Shown here piece by piece: positions 1 to 5,962 of a stretch of DNA of 31,602 nt (its first letter is position 1; every line of letters begins with the position of its first letter). The notes beneath the pieces are model-generated. The model was given only the letters and a program-made list of their open reading frames with translations. It was not told where the DNA came from and made no database searches. Origin of the DNA: CAZRGV01 sp964599655. GTDB lineage: Bacteria; Planctomycetota; Planctomycetia; Isosphaerales; Isosphaeraceae. The DNA lies in the NCBI GenBank assembly GCA_964599655.1, contig CAZRGV010000069.1, positions 1-31,602 on the forward strand, given 5' to 3'. A program made the position numbers and the translations under genes.

Positions 1-152
1 GGGAGCAGCCCCACAAGCAACCCGTATCCAGGCGATACCACCAACGCCTATCCGACCCTCAGGCGACAGTCAGGTAAAAATCCGTAGGGGGGGGTACTGG
101 CAAGGGAGATCGCTCCCGATCCTCCCCCGGCAATCGCGGTCCGTCTCTTGGG

Positions 153-179
153 GGGAGCTCCCGATCCGGCCCGGATCGG
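153..179. repeat. Adjacent palindromes GGGAGCTCCC and CCGATCCGG/CCGGATCGG
   Basis: GGGAGCTCCC at 153-162 is a perfect 10-bp palindrome. It overlaps a 9-bp inverted repeat, CCGATCCGG (161-169) and CCGGATCGG (171-179), separated by one base. This could be a protein-binding site or a hairpin in the leader; no partner protein is apparent. Confidence 0.5.
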
Positions 180-385
180 CCCGGATTCGAGGCGTTTCCA
201 GCGCAAAGCAGTAGCCTACGTCGATTACACCTTAGTTGACAGCACCCCTAAAGGCGTTGCAGCGTATAGACTTACGACGATAGCAGGCCCCCCACCCCCC
301 CCCTACCCTTGGTGAACTCACGTACAGCCTGGGGGGAGGCGTAGTCCCTCTCCCCAAATAGCAGCAGTTTTGGGATTTGCAACGG

Positions 386-400
386 CACCTGTTACAGGTG
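386..400. promoter_or_regulatory. Dyad CACCTG-TTA-CAGGTG, possible operator
   Basis: A perfect 6-bp dyad with a 3-bp spacer lies upstream of the first small genes. Its size and symmetry suit a small repressor operator. No repressor gene was recognised in the window, so the role is inferred only. Confidence 0.3.
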
Positions 401-602
401 TCTCAGGGCGTTTGGGGTGGGGTGTCCGTGGTGCGCTTACCGCTCGGTAGGATGGTGGTTGCGAGTGTGTGTTAGGTGTTGTTGCTATTGGAGTTGCGGC
501 TAATGTGTTCAGGGGGTTGCTGTGAGGTTGGTCTGGAGTTATAATGTGGGTGTGGAAAGGTGGCCAGGGAGGTTGGTGTGAAGTTGGGGTGGTTGGGAGG
601 TT

Positions 603-637
603 TGGGAATAAAGTGGAACCGCGCGGTTCCCTTTTTG
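603..637. repeat. Dispersed palindromic repeat, copy 1
   Basis: The centre is the perfect 16-bp palindrome GGAACCGCGCGGTTCC (615-630), flanked by AAAGT on the left and CTTTTT on the right. A second copy lies at 6405-6439 in the same orientation, with 31 of 35 positions identical. The A-tract, GC-rich dyad and T-tract also resemble an intrinsic terminator. Here the repeat lies just upstream of the first likely gene. Confidence 0.75.
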
Positions 638-661
638 GTGGTGAAGGGAGGAGGTGGTGTG

Positions 662-892
662 GTGACGATCCTGGAGGCGAGGCAGAGGGCGGATGGTGTG
701 GCGTTGGCGTTGATCGCCAGGGGGAATGTGGAGGCGGCTGAGGCGGTGGTTGGGTTGTTGAATGCGTTTGACGTGGCGGTGGAGATGTTGGCTGAGGTGA
801 CGGTGGACTACGGGATGGGGCCTGGGTCTGGGTGGCGTGGTGACATGTACGCCCGGATTGCGGAGCGATCCAACAGGAAGGAGGTGGTGTGA
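662..892 (+). CDS. Small hypothetical protein (76 aa)
   Basis: I do not recognise this protein. It starts VTILEARQRADGVALALIAR and is mostly predicted helix, without signal peptide or membrane segment. I chose the GTG at 662 because a strong ribosome site, GGAGGAGG (647-654), sits 7 nt upstream. A longer frame from 560 exists but runs through the palindromic repeat. The stop overlaps the next start (TGATG). Third positions are unusually rich in G and T with few C, unlike genes after about 1900. It is the first of a string of small translationally coupled genes. Confidence 0.6.
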   Translation: MTILEARQRADGVALALIARGNVEAAEAVVGLLNAFDVAVEMLAEVTVDYGMGPGSGWRGDMYARIAERSNRKEVV

Positions 893-1116
893 TGTTGGCG
901 ACGAGGTGGGGCTCTTTGTGTGCGGTGGTGTTGGCTGTGGCGGTCTGTGTTACGGCGGGTGGTGGGGGTGGTGCTTGGAGGTCGGTGGTGGTTGGTGGGT
1001 GTGTGGGGGTGGCGTTCTTGCTTGGGGTGTTGGCGGAGATTGAGTATGGGGATGGGTTGGTGCGGTCTCTGAGGAGGCATGGGTTAGTTGATCGGGAGGA
1101 GGTGGGTGGTGAGTGA
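892..1116 (+). CDS. Small membrane protein, two TM segments
   Basis: The 74-residue product has two hydrophobic stretches, roughly residues 7-22 (GSLCAVVLAVAVCVTAG) and 29-48, separated by a glycine run, then a charged C-terminal tail ending EEVGGE. It is therefore probably a small inner-membrane protein. The ATG at 892 overlaps the previous stop and is preceded by AAGGAGG at about 878-884. Codon use is G/T-rich like its neighbours. Small two-TM phage proteins can be holins or superinfection factors, but nothing here decides that. Confidence 0.6.
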   Translation: MLATRWGSLCAVVLAVAVCVTAGGGGGAWRSVVVGGCVGVAFLLGVLAEIEYGDGLVRSLRRHGLVDREEVGGE

Positions 1117-1669
1117 GGGTGATGTCGAGGTGGTGGAGCGGATGTTGTCTGTGAACGGTGAGGCTGCTGCTGCTGTTCGTCGGATGTTGGACGAGGTGAG
1201 GGGGAGGAAGGGGCGGGTGGTGGTTGGGGTTGGTTTGGACATGGTTCGGAGGTTGTGTGGTCCTCCGTTCGTGGTTCGGGTGGGCGATGTGGATTTGGTG
1301 GCGTCGGATGGGTTGTTGGAGGAGTTTGGTGGTGGTGGTGTGAGCGTGGAGTTGTTGAGGCGGGTCCAGGTCTTTGCGGAGTCATTTCGTGTGGCTTGCG
1401 GTGGCGAGATCAAGAAGTCGCACTGGTCTGATTTGTGGTGGAAGATGGTTGAGGTCTTGGAGGCGGCTGGTTACGTGAGGGTCGATGGTGATGTGGCCGT
1501 CTGGGTTGATGGTGGGCTGGAGGTGGACGCCAGGGACATGGCGATTCGGGAGGCGTTGTCTGTTTTGCGTCGGCAGATGGCGGGGCATGGGCCTGGGGTT
1601 GGTGGCATGGAGGCGATGGAGAGGGTTGCGACGATTCTGGAGTCTGTGGAGAAGGAGGCCAATCCATGA
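1109..1669 (+). CDS. Hypothetical protein (186 aa)
   Basis: I do not recognise this gene. The product is soluble and helical, starting (V)SEGDVEVVERMLSVNGEAA and ending ESVEKEANP. The middle contains SHWSDLWWKMVEVLEAAGYV, which resembles a small winged-helix-like segment, but this is weak. Start choice: GTG at 1109 follows GGGAGGAGG (1094-1102) by 6 nt; a TTG at 1088 would place the ribosome site inside the gene. It overlaps the previous gene by 8 nt and the next by the ATGA arrangement. Third positions are strongly G/T-biased and C-poor. Confidence 0.65.
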   Translation: MSEGDVEVVERMLSVNGEAAAAVRRMLDEVRGRKGRVVVGVGLDMVRRLCGPPFVVRVGDVDLVASDGLLEEFGGGGVSVELLRRVQVFAESFRVACGGEIKKSHWSDLWWKMVEVLEAAGYVRVDGDVAVWVDGGLEVDARDMAIREALSVLRRQMAGHGPGVGGMEAMERVATILESVEKEANP

Positions 1670-1911
1670 CAAGAAATCCGGCGGCGTTTCCGAGGCCGTG
1701 GTCCAAGGACGACTACGGAGGCTGCCATGTAGAGGTCAAGGCGCAGGAGGGTATGACGCTTCGGGATTGGTTTGCGGGGCAGGCGTTGCAGTCGATCGCT
1801 AATCCGGTGGTTCGGCGTGATTTTGGCTTGTCCTGGAAACAGGTCGCCACGATGGCATACGAGGCCGCTGACGCCATGCTCGCCGAACGCGAGAAGGAGG
1901 TTCATTCATGA
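1666..1911 (+). CDS. Phage accessory protein of the 'GMTLRDWFAGQAL' type
   Basis: The 81-residue product carries GMTLRDWFAGQALQSI near residue 29, then a helical segment and AYEAADAMLAEREKE at the C-terminus. This two-block arrangement is common in small uncharacterised proteins of tailed phages and prophages; the function is unknown. ATG at 1666 overlaps the previous stop (ATGA) and has AAGGAGG about 7 nt upstream. Codon use changes within this gene from the G/T-rich style of the first genes to the C/G-ending style of the rest of the window. Confidence 0.75.
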   Translation: MTRNPAAFPRPWSKDDYGGCHVEVKAQEGMTLRDWFAGQALQSIANPVVRRDFGLSWKQVATMAYEAADAMLAEREKEVHS

Positions 1912-2207
1912 AGACGCCGCCGTGGACGCCGGGGCCGTGGTTGGCCGACGAGAGCGACGTTTGGGCCGAGGCGGCAATCGGTGGCAATGTCGTCTGCTTG
2001 TCGCCCGATGAGGACTGCCCCGAGTCGCGGGCGTATTGGCCCGCCAACGCCCGCCTCATTGCCGCCAGCCCGACGCTGGCCGAGGCGCTGGCGTCGCTGG
2101 CGTGGGCTGCTGACCAGTGGGGCGAGGGTATTCGGATTGTGCCCTACATCGACGCCGCCCGCGCCGCGCTCTCCGCCGCCGGCTGGCCGGAGGGTGGTGA
2201 GTCGTGA
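1908..2207 (+). CDS. Phage hypothetical protein of the 'ANARLIAASP' type
   Basis: The 99-residue protein begins MKTPPWTPGPWLADESDVW and contains YWPANARLIAASPTLAEAL, followed by a helix ending in DAARAALSAAGWP. The TPGPW start, central ANARLIAAxP block and C-terminal ARAAL helix form a pattern seen in many small accessory proteins of tailed phages. No biochemical role is established that I know of. The start overlaps the preceding stop (ATGA) and is preceded by AAGGAGG. It belongs to the same coupled gene string. Confidence 0.75.
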   Translation: MKTPPWTPGPWLADESDVWAEAAIGGNVVCLSPDEDCPESRAYWPANARLIAASPTLAEALASLAWAADQWGEGIRIVPYIDAARAALSAAGWPEGGES

Positions 2208-2425
2208 AGGTCGAACGTGACGGCGACCGGATCGTGATTGTCGATCCAGCCGACCGCGACCGGATTCTCCGGGCGCTTGGGGGCTCCAACGAAGAGGAGT
2301 GGTTGAAGGCGCAGGCGGATCTTTGGGATGCGGTCGAGGCGGCGGGCCTGCGCCGTTCCGGCGAGCGGATCATCCGGCACTCTGACGGGTCGCTCTTTTT
2401 CTGGACGAAAGGGGGTGAGGTGTGA
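2204..2425 (+). CDS. Small hypothetical protein (73 aa)
   Basis: I do not recognise this product. It begins VKVERDGDRIVIVDPADRDR, a short beta-like N-terminus, then an acidic helix (EEEWLKAQADLWDAVEAAGL) and a basic, aromatic end (SLFFWTKGGEV). GTG at 2204 overlaps the previous stop (GTGA) and follows GGAGGGTGG. There is no membrane segment or metal motif. Position suggests an accessory phage gene. Confidence 0.6.
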   Translation: MKVERDGDRIVIVDPADRDRILRALGGSNEEEWLKAQADLWDAVEAAGLRRSGERIIRHSDGSLFFWTKGGEV

Positions 2426-2652
2426 GTCGTCGCCGCCATGTGGCCGTCGAGTATTACGCCTGCGTCGATCGCCCAGCGATTGAGGTTCGATCGGTCTCGG
2501 ATCTAAACGAGGCGTTGGACGTCCTGCATACGCAGGTCATGGACAACATCGGCGAGGACTCGCCGGCGATCGGCGTCCTGGAAAGGGCGATGCGCGAGCT
2601 GAATCGCCTGGAGGTGTGGGCACGCGAGGCGCGGAAGGGGGTGGGGGCGTGA
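2422..2652 (+). CDS. Small hypothetical protein (76 aa)
   Basis: I do not recognise this protein. It starts with a basic stretch (VSRRRHVAVEYYACVD) and continues into amphipathic helices (SDLNEALDVLHTQVMDN, GVLERAMRELNRLEVWAREA), consistent with a small helical oligomer. The GTG start overlaps the upstream stop as GTGA, and its own stop overlaps the next start in the same way, so translation is probably coupled along the string. Confidence 0.6.
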   Translation: MSRRRHVAVEYYACVDRPAIEVRSVSDLNEALDVLHTQVMDNIGEDSPAIGVLERAMRELNRLEVWAREARKGVGA

Positions 2653-3287
2653 GTGGCATCATCGCGTGGCACTTCCTGCCCGACGACGGCCGGATTCGGT
2701 TCGGCGACCGGGCAAAGGTCGAGGTTGGCGTGACACTTTGCGTCGATCCGCCGCTGGTTCTGTGTCAGCGTGGCTTGCACGCCAGCCGGAAGGCGATCGA
2801 CGCATTGCAATATGCACCCGGCGCCATAGCGTGCCTCGTCCGCTGCGGCGGCGAGGTCGTCGAGGGCGATGACAAGCTCTGTTGCACTGAGCGAACTGCG
2901 CTGGCGATGGCCGACGCGACGGCGGTGCTTCACGAATTCTCCTGCCTGTGCGCAGATCGGGCATTGCGGGCGGCGAAGGCCGAAGATCGGAGATTGTGGG
3001 CAGCGATCGAAACCAAGCGGCGGTGGCTCAAAGGCGAGGCGACCGCCGACGAGTTGGCCGCTGCCTGGGACGCTGCCTGGGACGCTGCCTGGGACGCGCA
3101 CCGGGCCTCTGCCGGGGCCGCTGCCTGGGACGCTGCCTGGGACGCTGCCTGGGACGCTGCCTGGGACGCTGCCTGGGCCGCTGCCTGGTCCGCTGCCTGG
3201 TCCGCGCAGAACGTCGAACTGGAAACGATGTTGCACGACCTGCTCGGCACCACGCCGACGGGAGAACTGAAGGGAGGTGAGTTGTGA
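2649..3287 (+). CDS. DUF7666-like phage protein with AAWD repeats
   Basis: The 212-residue product begins VSGIIAWHFLPDDGRIRFGD and contains CQRGLHASRKAIDALQYAPG, then GGEVVEGDDKLCCTERTAL. This pattern (short N-terminal blocks, a GLHAS-type motif, a DDK segment, then Ala/Trp-rich repeats and a final QNxELExML helix) matches a family common in phages and prophages, to my recollection DUF7666; its function is not known. Residues from about 138 form ten AAWx units (AAWD, AAWA, AAWS) in two blocks separated by AHRASAGA. I chose the GTG at 2649 because it overlaps the previous stop; the longer frame from 2616 lacks support. Confidence 0.75.
   Translation: MSGIIAWHFLPDDGRIRFGDRAKVEVGVTLCVDPPLVLCQRGLHASRKAIDALQYAPGAIACLVRCGGEVVEGDDKLCCTERTALAMADATAVLHEFSCLCADRALRAAKAEDRRLWAAIETKRRWLKGEATADELAAAWDAAWDAAWDAHRASAGAAAWDAAWDAAWDAAWDAAWAAAWSAAWSAQNVELETMLHDLLGTTPTGELKGGEL
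3060..3203 (+). repeat. 12-bp tandem repeat GCTGCCTGGGAC, in-frame
   Basis: Three exact units (3060-3095), a 24-bp interruption, four exact units (3120-3167) and three variants ending GCC or TCC (3168-3203). Each unit encodes AAWD, AAWA or AAWS. Exact nucleotide identity between units suggests recent expansion or contraction by slippage, which would change protein length in steps of four residues. Confidence 0.95.
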
Positions 3288-3586
3288 CTACCGATGAGTT
3301 GCTTGACCGTCTGGAGCGTGCGGTCCGGGTTGATCGCAAGTATGACGAGTCGGCAGAGGTGGTTCCCGGCAATTTCATTGATGGGGTTGTCATCTCGATG
3401 CTGGCCGAGTTTGGGCGGCTGGTTCGTGTTGATTCGCCCAGGTTGTCGTATCGGTGGCCGGACCCGTTTTCGCGGCTGCGCAGCGCGGCCGAGGACATCG
3501 TTCGGACCATGGAGGAGGATGGCTGCGTGAACGAGGACGACGTGGCTTATGGGCGTCTGAAGGCCGCATTGGATGGGGCGCGATGA
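3284..3586 (+). CDS. Hypothetical protein (100 aa)
   Basis: I do not recognise this gene. The protein begins VTTDELLDRLERAVRVDRKY and ends EDDVAYGRLKAALDGAR, with several predicted helices and an acidic stretch (MEEDGCVNEDD). No membrane segment or catalytic motif is visible. GTG at 3284 overlaps the previous stop (GTGA) and follows GGGAGGTGAG, a good ribosome site. It is part of the coupled accessory string. Confidence 0.65.
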   Translation: MTTDELLDRLERAVRVDRKYDESAEVVPGNFIDGVVISMLAEFGRLVRVDSPRLSYRWPDPFSRLRSAAEDIVRTMEEDGCVNEDDVAYGRLKAALDGAR

Positions 3587-3729
3587 ACTGGTGGTGGCTG
3601 GGGCTGGCGTTCCTGGCTGGCGTGATCGCCGGGCAGTGGGTGAAGGTCGAGGCGGAGTTCCAGTTTGGGCGGGCGGATGTCCAGGACGACGAGCGTGGCG
3701 GCGGATATCCGGATTGGGAGAGGAACTGA
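3583..3729 (+). CDS. Single-TM small membrane protein (48 aa)
   Basis: The product starts MNWWWLGLAFLAGVIAGQWV, a hydrophobic segment that would cross the inner membrane once, followed by a polar acidic tail (QDDERGGGYPDWERN). ATG at 3583 overlaps the preceding stop (ATGA). The same frame is open further upstream, but that part is a shadow of the previous gene. Function unknown. Confidence 0.6.
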   Translation: MNWWWLGLAFLAGVIAGQWVKVEAEFQFGRADVQDDERGGGYPDWERN

Positions 3730-3745
3730 AGGAGGGCGATGACAA

Positions 3746-3964
3746 GTGATCGAGGTTCCGACGTCGGCGGAGTTGCGGGACGGGTTGCGGTGTCGTTTGG
3801 ATGAGGCGGAGTCTCATCTGGCGTTGATCGTCCAGGAGTACCGTCGGTTCAAGTGCGTTGTTCCTGGTGAGACGGCGGTTGGCGAGTTCCACAGGAAGGC
3901 GGAGGCGCTGTCGTTTCTGGGGAGGCGTATCGAGTCGGCGGACGAGTGGCTGAAAGGAGGGTGA
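3746..3964 (+). CDS. Small helical hypothetical protein (72 aa)
   Basis: The protein (VIEVPTSAELRDGLRCRLDE...) is predicted to be almost entirely helical with heptad-like spacing, ending ESADEWLKGG. I do not recognise it. GTG at 3746 is preceded by AGGAGGG at about 3731-3737. An ATG at 3738 in another frame opens only 21 codons and is rejected as the start of a gene. Confidence 0.6.
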   Translation: MIEVPTSAELRDGLRCRLDEAESHLALIVQEYRRFKCVVPGETAVGEFHRKAEALSFLGRRIESADEWLKGG

Positions 3965-3968
3965 TGGG

Positions 3969-4067
3969 ATGCAGTGGTTCTGCTGGGCGGCGGTTGTCGT
4001 GCTTGCCGCGATTCTGATGGGGAGGGCCATGGACGACGGAACAGATGACTGTGGCGCATGGGATTGA
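3969..4067 (+). CDS. Very small membrane peptide (32 aa)
   Basis: ATG at 3969 opens a 32-residue peptide beginning MQWFCWAAVVVLAAILMGRA and ending DDGTDDCGAWD: one transmembrane helix plus an acidic tail, like the 48-residue protein just upstream. AAAGGAGGG at 3953-3961 gives a good ribosome site about 8 nt before the start. It is below the length limit of most gene finders. The function is unknown. Confidence 0.5.
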   Translation: MQWFCWAAVVVLAAILMGRAMDDGTDDCGAWD

Positions 4068-4102
4068 GGCTCTGATTGCCCGAGAGGGCGGGGAGGCGGG
4101 CA

Positions 4103-4297
4103 ATGGTGTCGCCGGCAAGAGACGAAGCGAAGGCGAAAGCGCATCGCGCCGAACCGTACGCGGCACACCAGACCGATCCCGCGCCCATCGAAGACGAGCC
4201 CGGCGGCTGGGACGTACTGATACCAGATTCCCCGCACTCAGACTTTCGGCCCACCCTCCGCGACGCCATCGACGCGGCACGAAAGGAGGCGACATGA
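4103..4297 (+). CDS. Small hypothetical protein (64 aa)
   Basis: The product begins MVSPARDEAKAKAHRAEPYA and ends FRPTLRDAIDAARKEAT. It is polar, with a basic N-terminus and a central acidic, proline-containing segment. I do not recognise it. ATG at 4103 follows GGGGAGG (about 4090-4096) at a normal distance, and its stop overlaps the next start (ATGA). Confidence 0.55.
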   Translation: MVSPARDEAKAKAHRAEPYAAHQTDPAPIEDEPGGWDVLIPDSPHSDFRPTLRDAIDAARKEAT

Positions 4298-4536
4298 GCG
4301 GCATAGGCGACGAAATGCGGGACGCCCTATCGAACTTCGCGAAGGGCGTTGAGGAAGGCGTCCGGTCCCGCGACGCCACGATCGCCGCCCTCGCCGACGC
4401 CCTGGAGCGGGCGTGCGATGGGTGGGAGACCTGGGTCCGCGAGGCCGACGACGCCGACCCGCAACTCGCCGACGCCGCACTTGCCAGGATAGAGAGCTAC
4501 CGCGAACTCGCCCACAAGGCCAAGGAGACCCTATGA
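4294..4536 (+). CDS. Small helical hypothetical protein (80 aa)
   Basis: The protein starts MSGIGDEMRDALSNFAKGVE and consists of predicted amphipathic helices (DATIAALADALERACDGWET, DAALARIESYRELAHKAKETL). No known domain was recognised. ATG at 4294 overlaps the upstream stop and follows AAAGGAGG. It is coupled to the DUF551 gene downstream by another ATGA overlap. Confidence 0.65.
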   Translation: MSGIGDEMRDALSNFAKGVEEGVRSRDATIAALADALERACDGWETWVREADDADPQLADAALARIESYRELAHKAKETL

Positions 4537-4859
4537 CCACCCACACCGAACGCCCAGCCGACACCCTCCGCAAGATCGCCGAACGGCTCCTGCGCTGCTA
4601 CAGTGACAAAGAAATCGCCATCCACGCATACGACCTCGAACGCATTGCCGGATCGATAGAGAGGCAGGACAGATGGATTGACGTCCGGGACGCGATGCCC
4701 GATGACGAGGTCTTCGTCCTTGCACTCCTGGACGACGGCGACTCCGAGGTCCTCTGCTACCACCACGACACCAAGGAGTGGAACTTCTCGATCCTGATGA
4801 CCGAGCGACCAGTGACGCACTGGATGCCGATCCCAGCCGCACCCGGGAGGACGCTCTGA
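4533..4859 (+). CDS. DUF551-containing phage protein
   Basis: The 108-residue product has a helical N-terminus (DTLRKIAERLLRCYSDKEI) and a C-terminal domain from WIDVRDAMPDDEVFVLALL to PVTHWMPIPAAP. The opening Trp, the xxMPxDxEVxVLAL strand and the terminal VTHWMPxP are the hallmarks of DUF551, a small domain widespread in phage and prophage accessory proteins. Its function is unknown. ATG at 4533 overlaps the preceding stop (ATGA), and the stop overlaps the zinc-finger gene downstream (TGATG). Confidence 0.85.
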   Translation: MTTHTERPADTLRKIAERLLRCYSDKEIAIHAYDLERIAGSIERQDRWIDVRDAMPDDEVFVLALLDDGDSEVLCYHHDTKEWNFSILMTERPVTHWMPIPAAPGRTL

Positions 4860-5083
4860 TGGGAACCCCAGTCTTCTCGTGGACGTCCCAGTGCAAGGGA
4901 AAGGTGCCGTACTCGACTCGCCGGGAAGCCATGTCTGTCATCCGGTCCGGAATTCTAAGAGGACGGCGTGGCGGGCAGCCAATCGCCTACTGCTGCCCGC
5001 ATTGCGGCAGCCACCACATCGGAACCAAGACGCCGAAGTACGCTGTCAAGAAGCAAAACAGGAAGGCCGAGACCGCGCCCTGA
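4859..5083 (+). CDS. Small zinc-finger phage protein
   Basis: The 74-residue protein contains YCCPHCGSHHIGTKTPKYAV, in which Cys and His residues form a likely zinc-binding knuckle; an upstream Cys (WTSQCKGKVPYSTRREA) may supply another ligand. The layout (first Cys, KxPYxTxxEA helix, then CPxCGxxHxG) is common in tiny phage proteins thought to be nucleic-acid binding. ATG at 4859 overlaps the previous stop. It is the last gene before the gene-free structured region. Confidence 0.75.
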   Translation: MGTPVFSWTSQCKGKVPYSTRREAMSVIRSGILRGRRGGQPIAYCCPHCGSHHIGTKTPKYAVKKQNRKAETAP

Positions 5084-5116
5084 TCCATCGCCAGGGCCGC
5101 CTCGCCAACCCAACCA

Positions 5117-5148
5117 GGCCGCCGCACCAAAACGGCGGCCATTCCTTT
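5117..5148 (+). terminator. Hairpin after early gene cluster
   Basis: GGCCGCCG (5117-5124) pairs with CGGCGGCC (5133-5140) over an 8-nt loop and is followed by ATTCCTTT. The stem is strong but the T-tract is broken, so termination may be partial. It lies 34 nt past the last early gene. Confidence 0.5.
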
Positions 5149-5230
5149 GGTTGTAAATTGGACACCGATATCCATTGGTTGCTGGCCGATTTTTGGTTTG
5201 GGCACCGGCGAAGAAAAACGGATTGGATAC

Positions 5231-5259
5231 TTGACGCGTGGTTGCCGTCTGGTTATTAT
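5231..5259 (+). promoter_or_regulatory. Sigma70-type promoter TTGACG-N17-TATTAT
   Basis: TTGACG (5231-5236) and TATTAT (5254-5259) are separated by exactly 17 bp and preceded by A/T-rich sequence. Transcription would start near 5266. The first gene downstream is about 700 nt away, so the first product would be the structured gene-free region. Confidence 0.65.
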
Positions 5260-5265
5260 CCTGAT

Positions 5266-5946
5266 ATCGAGGATGATCGCTCGGGGAGACACCTGACAGG
5301 AGCGGTCCTCGTAGGCAGTTGCAGGCAGCGTGTCGGACCGACGCCCGAGACGCTGGTCAACAACCCGGAGATAAGCAGCCTGCGTCGGGGACCGTGATCC
5401 GCTTGCCCCCTATTCAGGCCGGGGGTCGCCCAGTTGACCTGGGTGCCGGCCACGAGCGGTATTGGGTCCAGGTTCCGATGGGTGCGAGCCGGTCAGCCGG
5501 CGCCCTCGGCGATAATACGATATTGAGGCTCGTGGGGGTTCGAGGGCCGACCGTTGATTGGTTTCAACGGTTACACTCTTCGTCAATATGCGGAGATTCG
5601 TGTCTTCTTGCCGACTTGTTCTCCACGAATCTCCGCGAAGCGGATACCACGGAGCGTAGCGACAGCGGAGCGACCACGCAGCGGAGCGGAGCGAAGCGTG
5701 GCGCAGACCGGCTCCGAACGAGGGAAGGCCCCGGGCGACGGAGAAGACCCGGGCGTGTGTTCCGCACCTCCGGCGCTGGCCGCACGAGTCTCGGAGGCCG
5801 ACGACTCTGCGGAGGCCGCCGATCTTCGGTCTTTCAGAAACCGGAAACCGGATATCTGAAACAGAGATCATCAGATCGATCGGTCGGTCGTTTGATGATG
5901 TTATGCGCGGTGCGTAAATGCGTGATTGATTGCAAGCACGCAATCA
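5266..5946 (+). ncRNA. Candidate large structured RNA or long 5' leader
   Basis: Perfect inverted repeats nest and follow one another along the + strand. They are 5303-5308/5389-5394; 5321-5326/5378-5383; 5327-5331/5350-5354; 5332-5335/5339-5342; 5417-5422/5446-5451 enclosing 5429-5433/5439-5443; 5451-5457/5528-5534 enclosing 5488-5492/5497-5501; 5550-5556/5565-5571; 5591-5602/5624-5635 (12 bp); 5674-5679/5696-5701; 5832-5838/5855-5861; 5867-5873/5893-5899; and 5919-5924/5937-5942. Several enclose others, as helices in a branched RNA do. A promoter precedes the set and no gene is visible inside. Size and setting recall large phage-associated RNAs such as GOLLD or ROOL, but I claim no homology. 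No T-run ends it, so it may be a leader of the gene at 5963. Confidence 0.45.
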
Positions 5947-5962
5947 GTTCGGAGGCGGTTCG

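Larger units (their letters stand above)
1..661. other. Gene-free left leader, palindrome-rich
   Basis: I see no convincing gene here. The stretch holds G and C homopolymer runs (near 89-96 and 288-301), a compact palindromic cluster at 153-179, a dyad at 386-400 and one copy of a dispersed palindromic repeat at 603-637. A TTGACA at 236-241 has no -10 box at a normal distance: the TATAGA at 265-270 lies 23 bp away. The long minus-strand open frame here is Pro/Thr/His-rich low complexity, as expected antisense to G/T-rich sequence. The region is probably a control region upstream of the first small genes, but no function is shown. Confidence 0.5.
5084..5962. other. Gene-free interval
   Basis: This interval separates the two small-gene clusters. 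It contains a GC hairpin after the zinc-finger gene, an A/T-rich stretch (about 5141-5220), a consensus-like promoter (5231-5259) and about 700 nt of nested inverted repeats. Open frames here are rich in Arg and Ser, lack ribosome sites and look like chance frames in GC-rich DNA. The only gene start I accept is the ATG at 5963. Confidence 0.6.

Noticed and set aside
236..270. TTGACA with TATAGA as a promoter
   Set aside because: The spacing is 23 bp, too long for a normal sigma70 promoter.
318..1413. Long minus-strand open frames rich in Pro, Thr and His
   Set aside because: They lie antisense to G/T-rich genes, have no ribosome site and show low-complexity composition expected from shadow frames.
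3060..3203. Repeat array as possible CRISPR
   Set aside because: Units are 12 bp, contiguous, without spacers, and encode an in-frame protein repeat.
2930..4237. 435-codon minus-strand open frame
   Set aside because: It overlaps five coupled plus-strand genes, contains the antisense of the AAWD repeats, and has no recognisable domain.
5535..5560. TTCGAGG resembling a tRNA T-loop
   Set aside because: The flanking bases do not pair as a T-stem, and no acceptor, D or anticodon arms are found.
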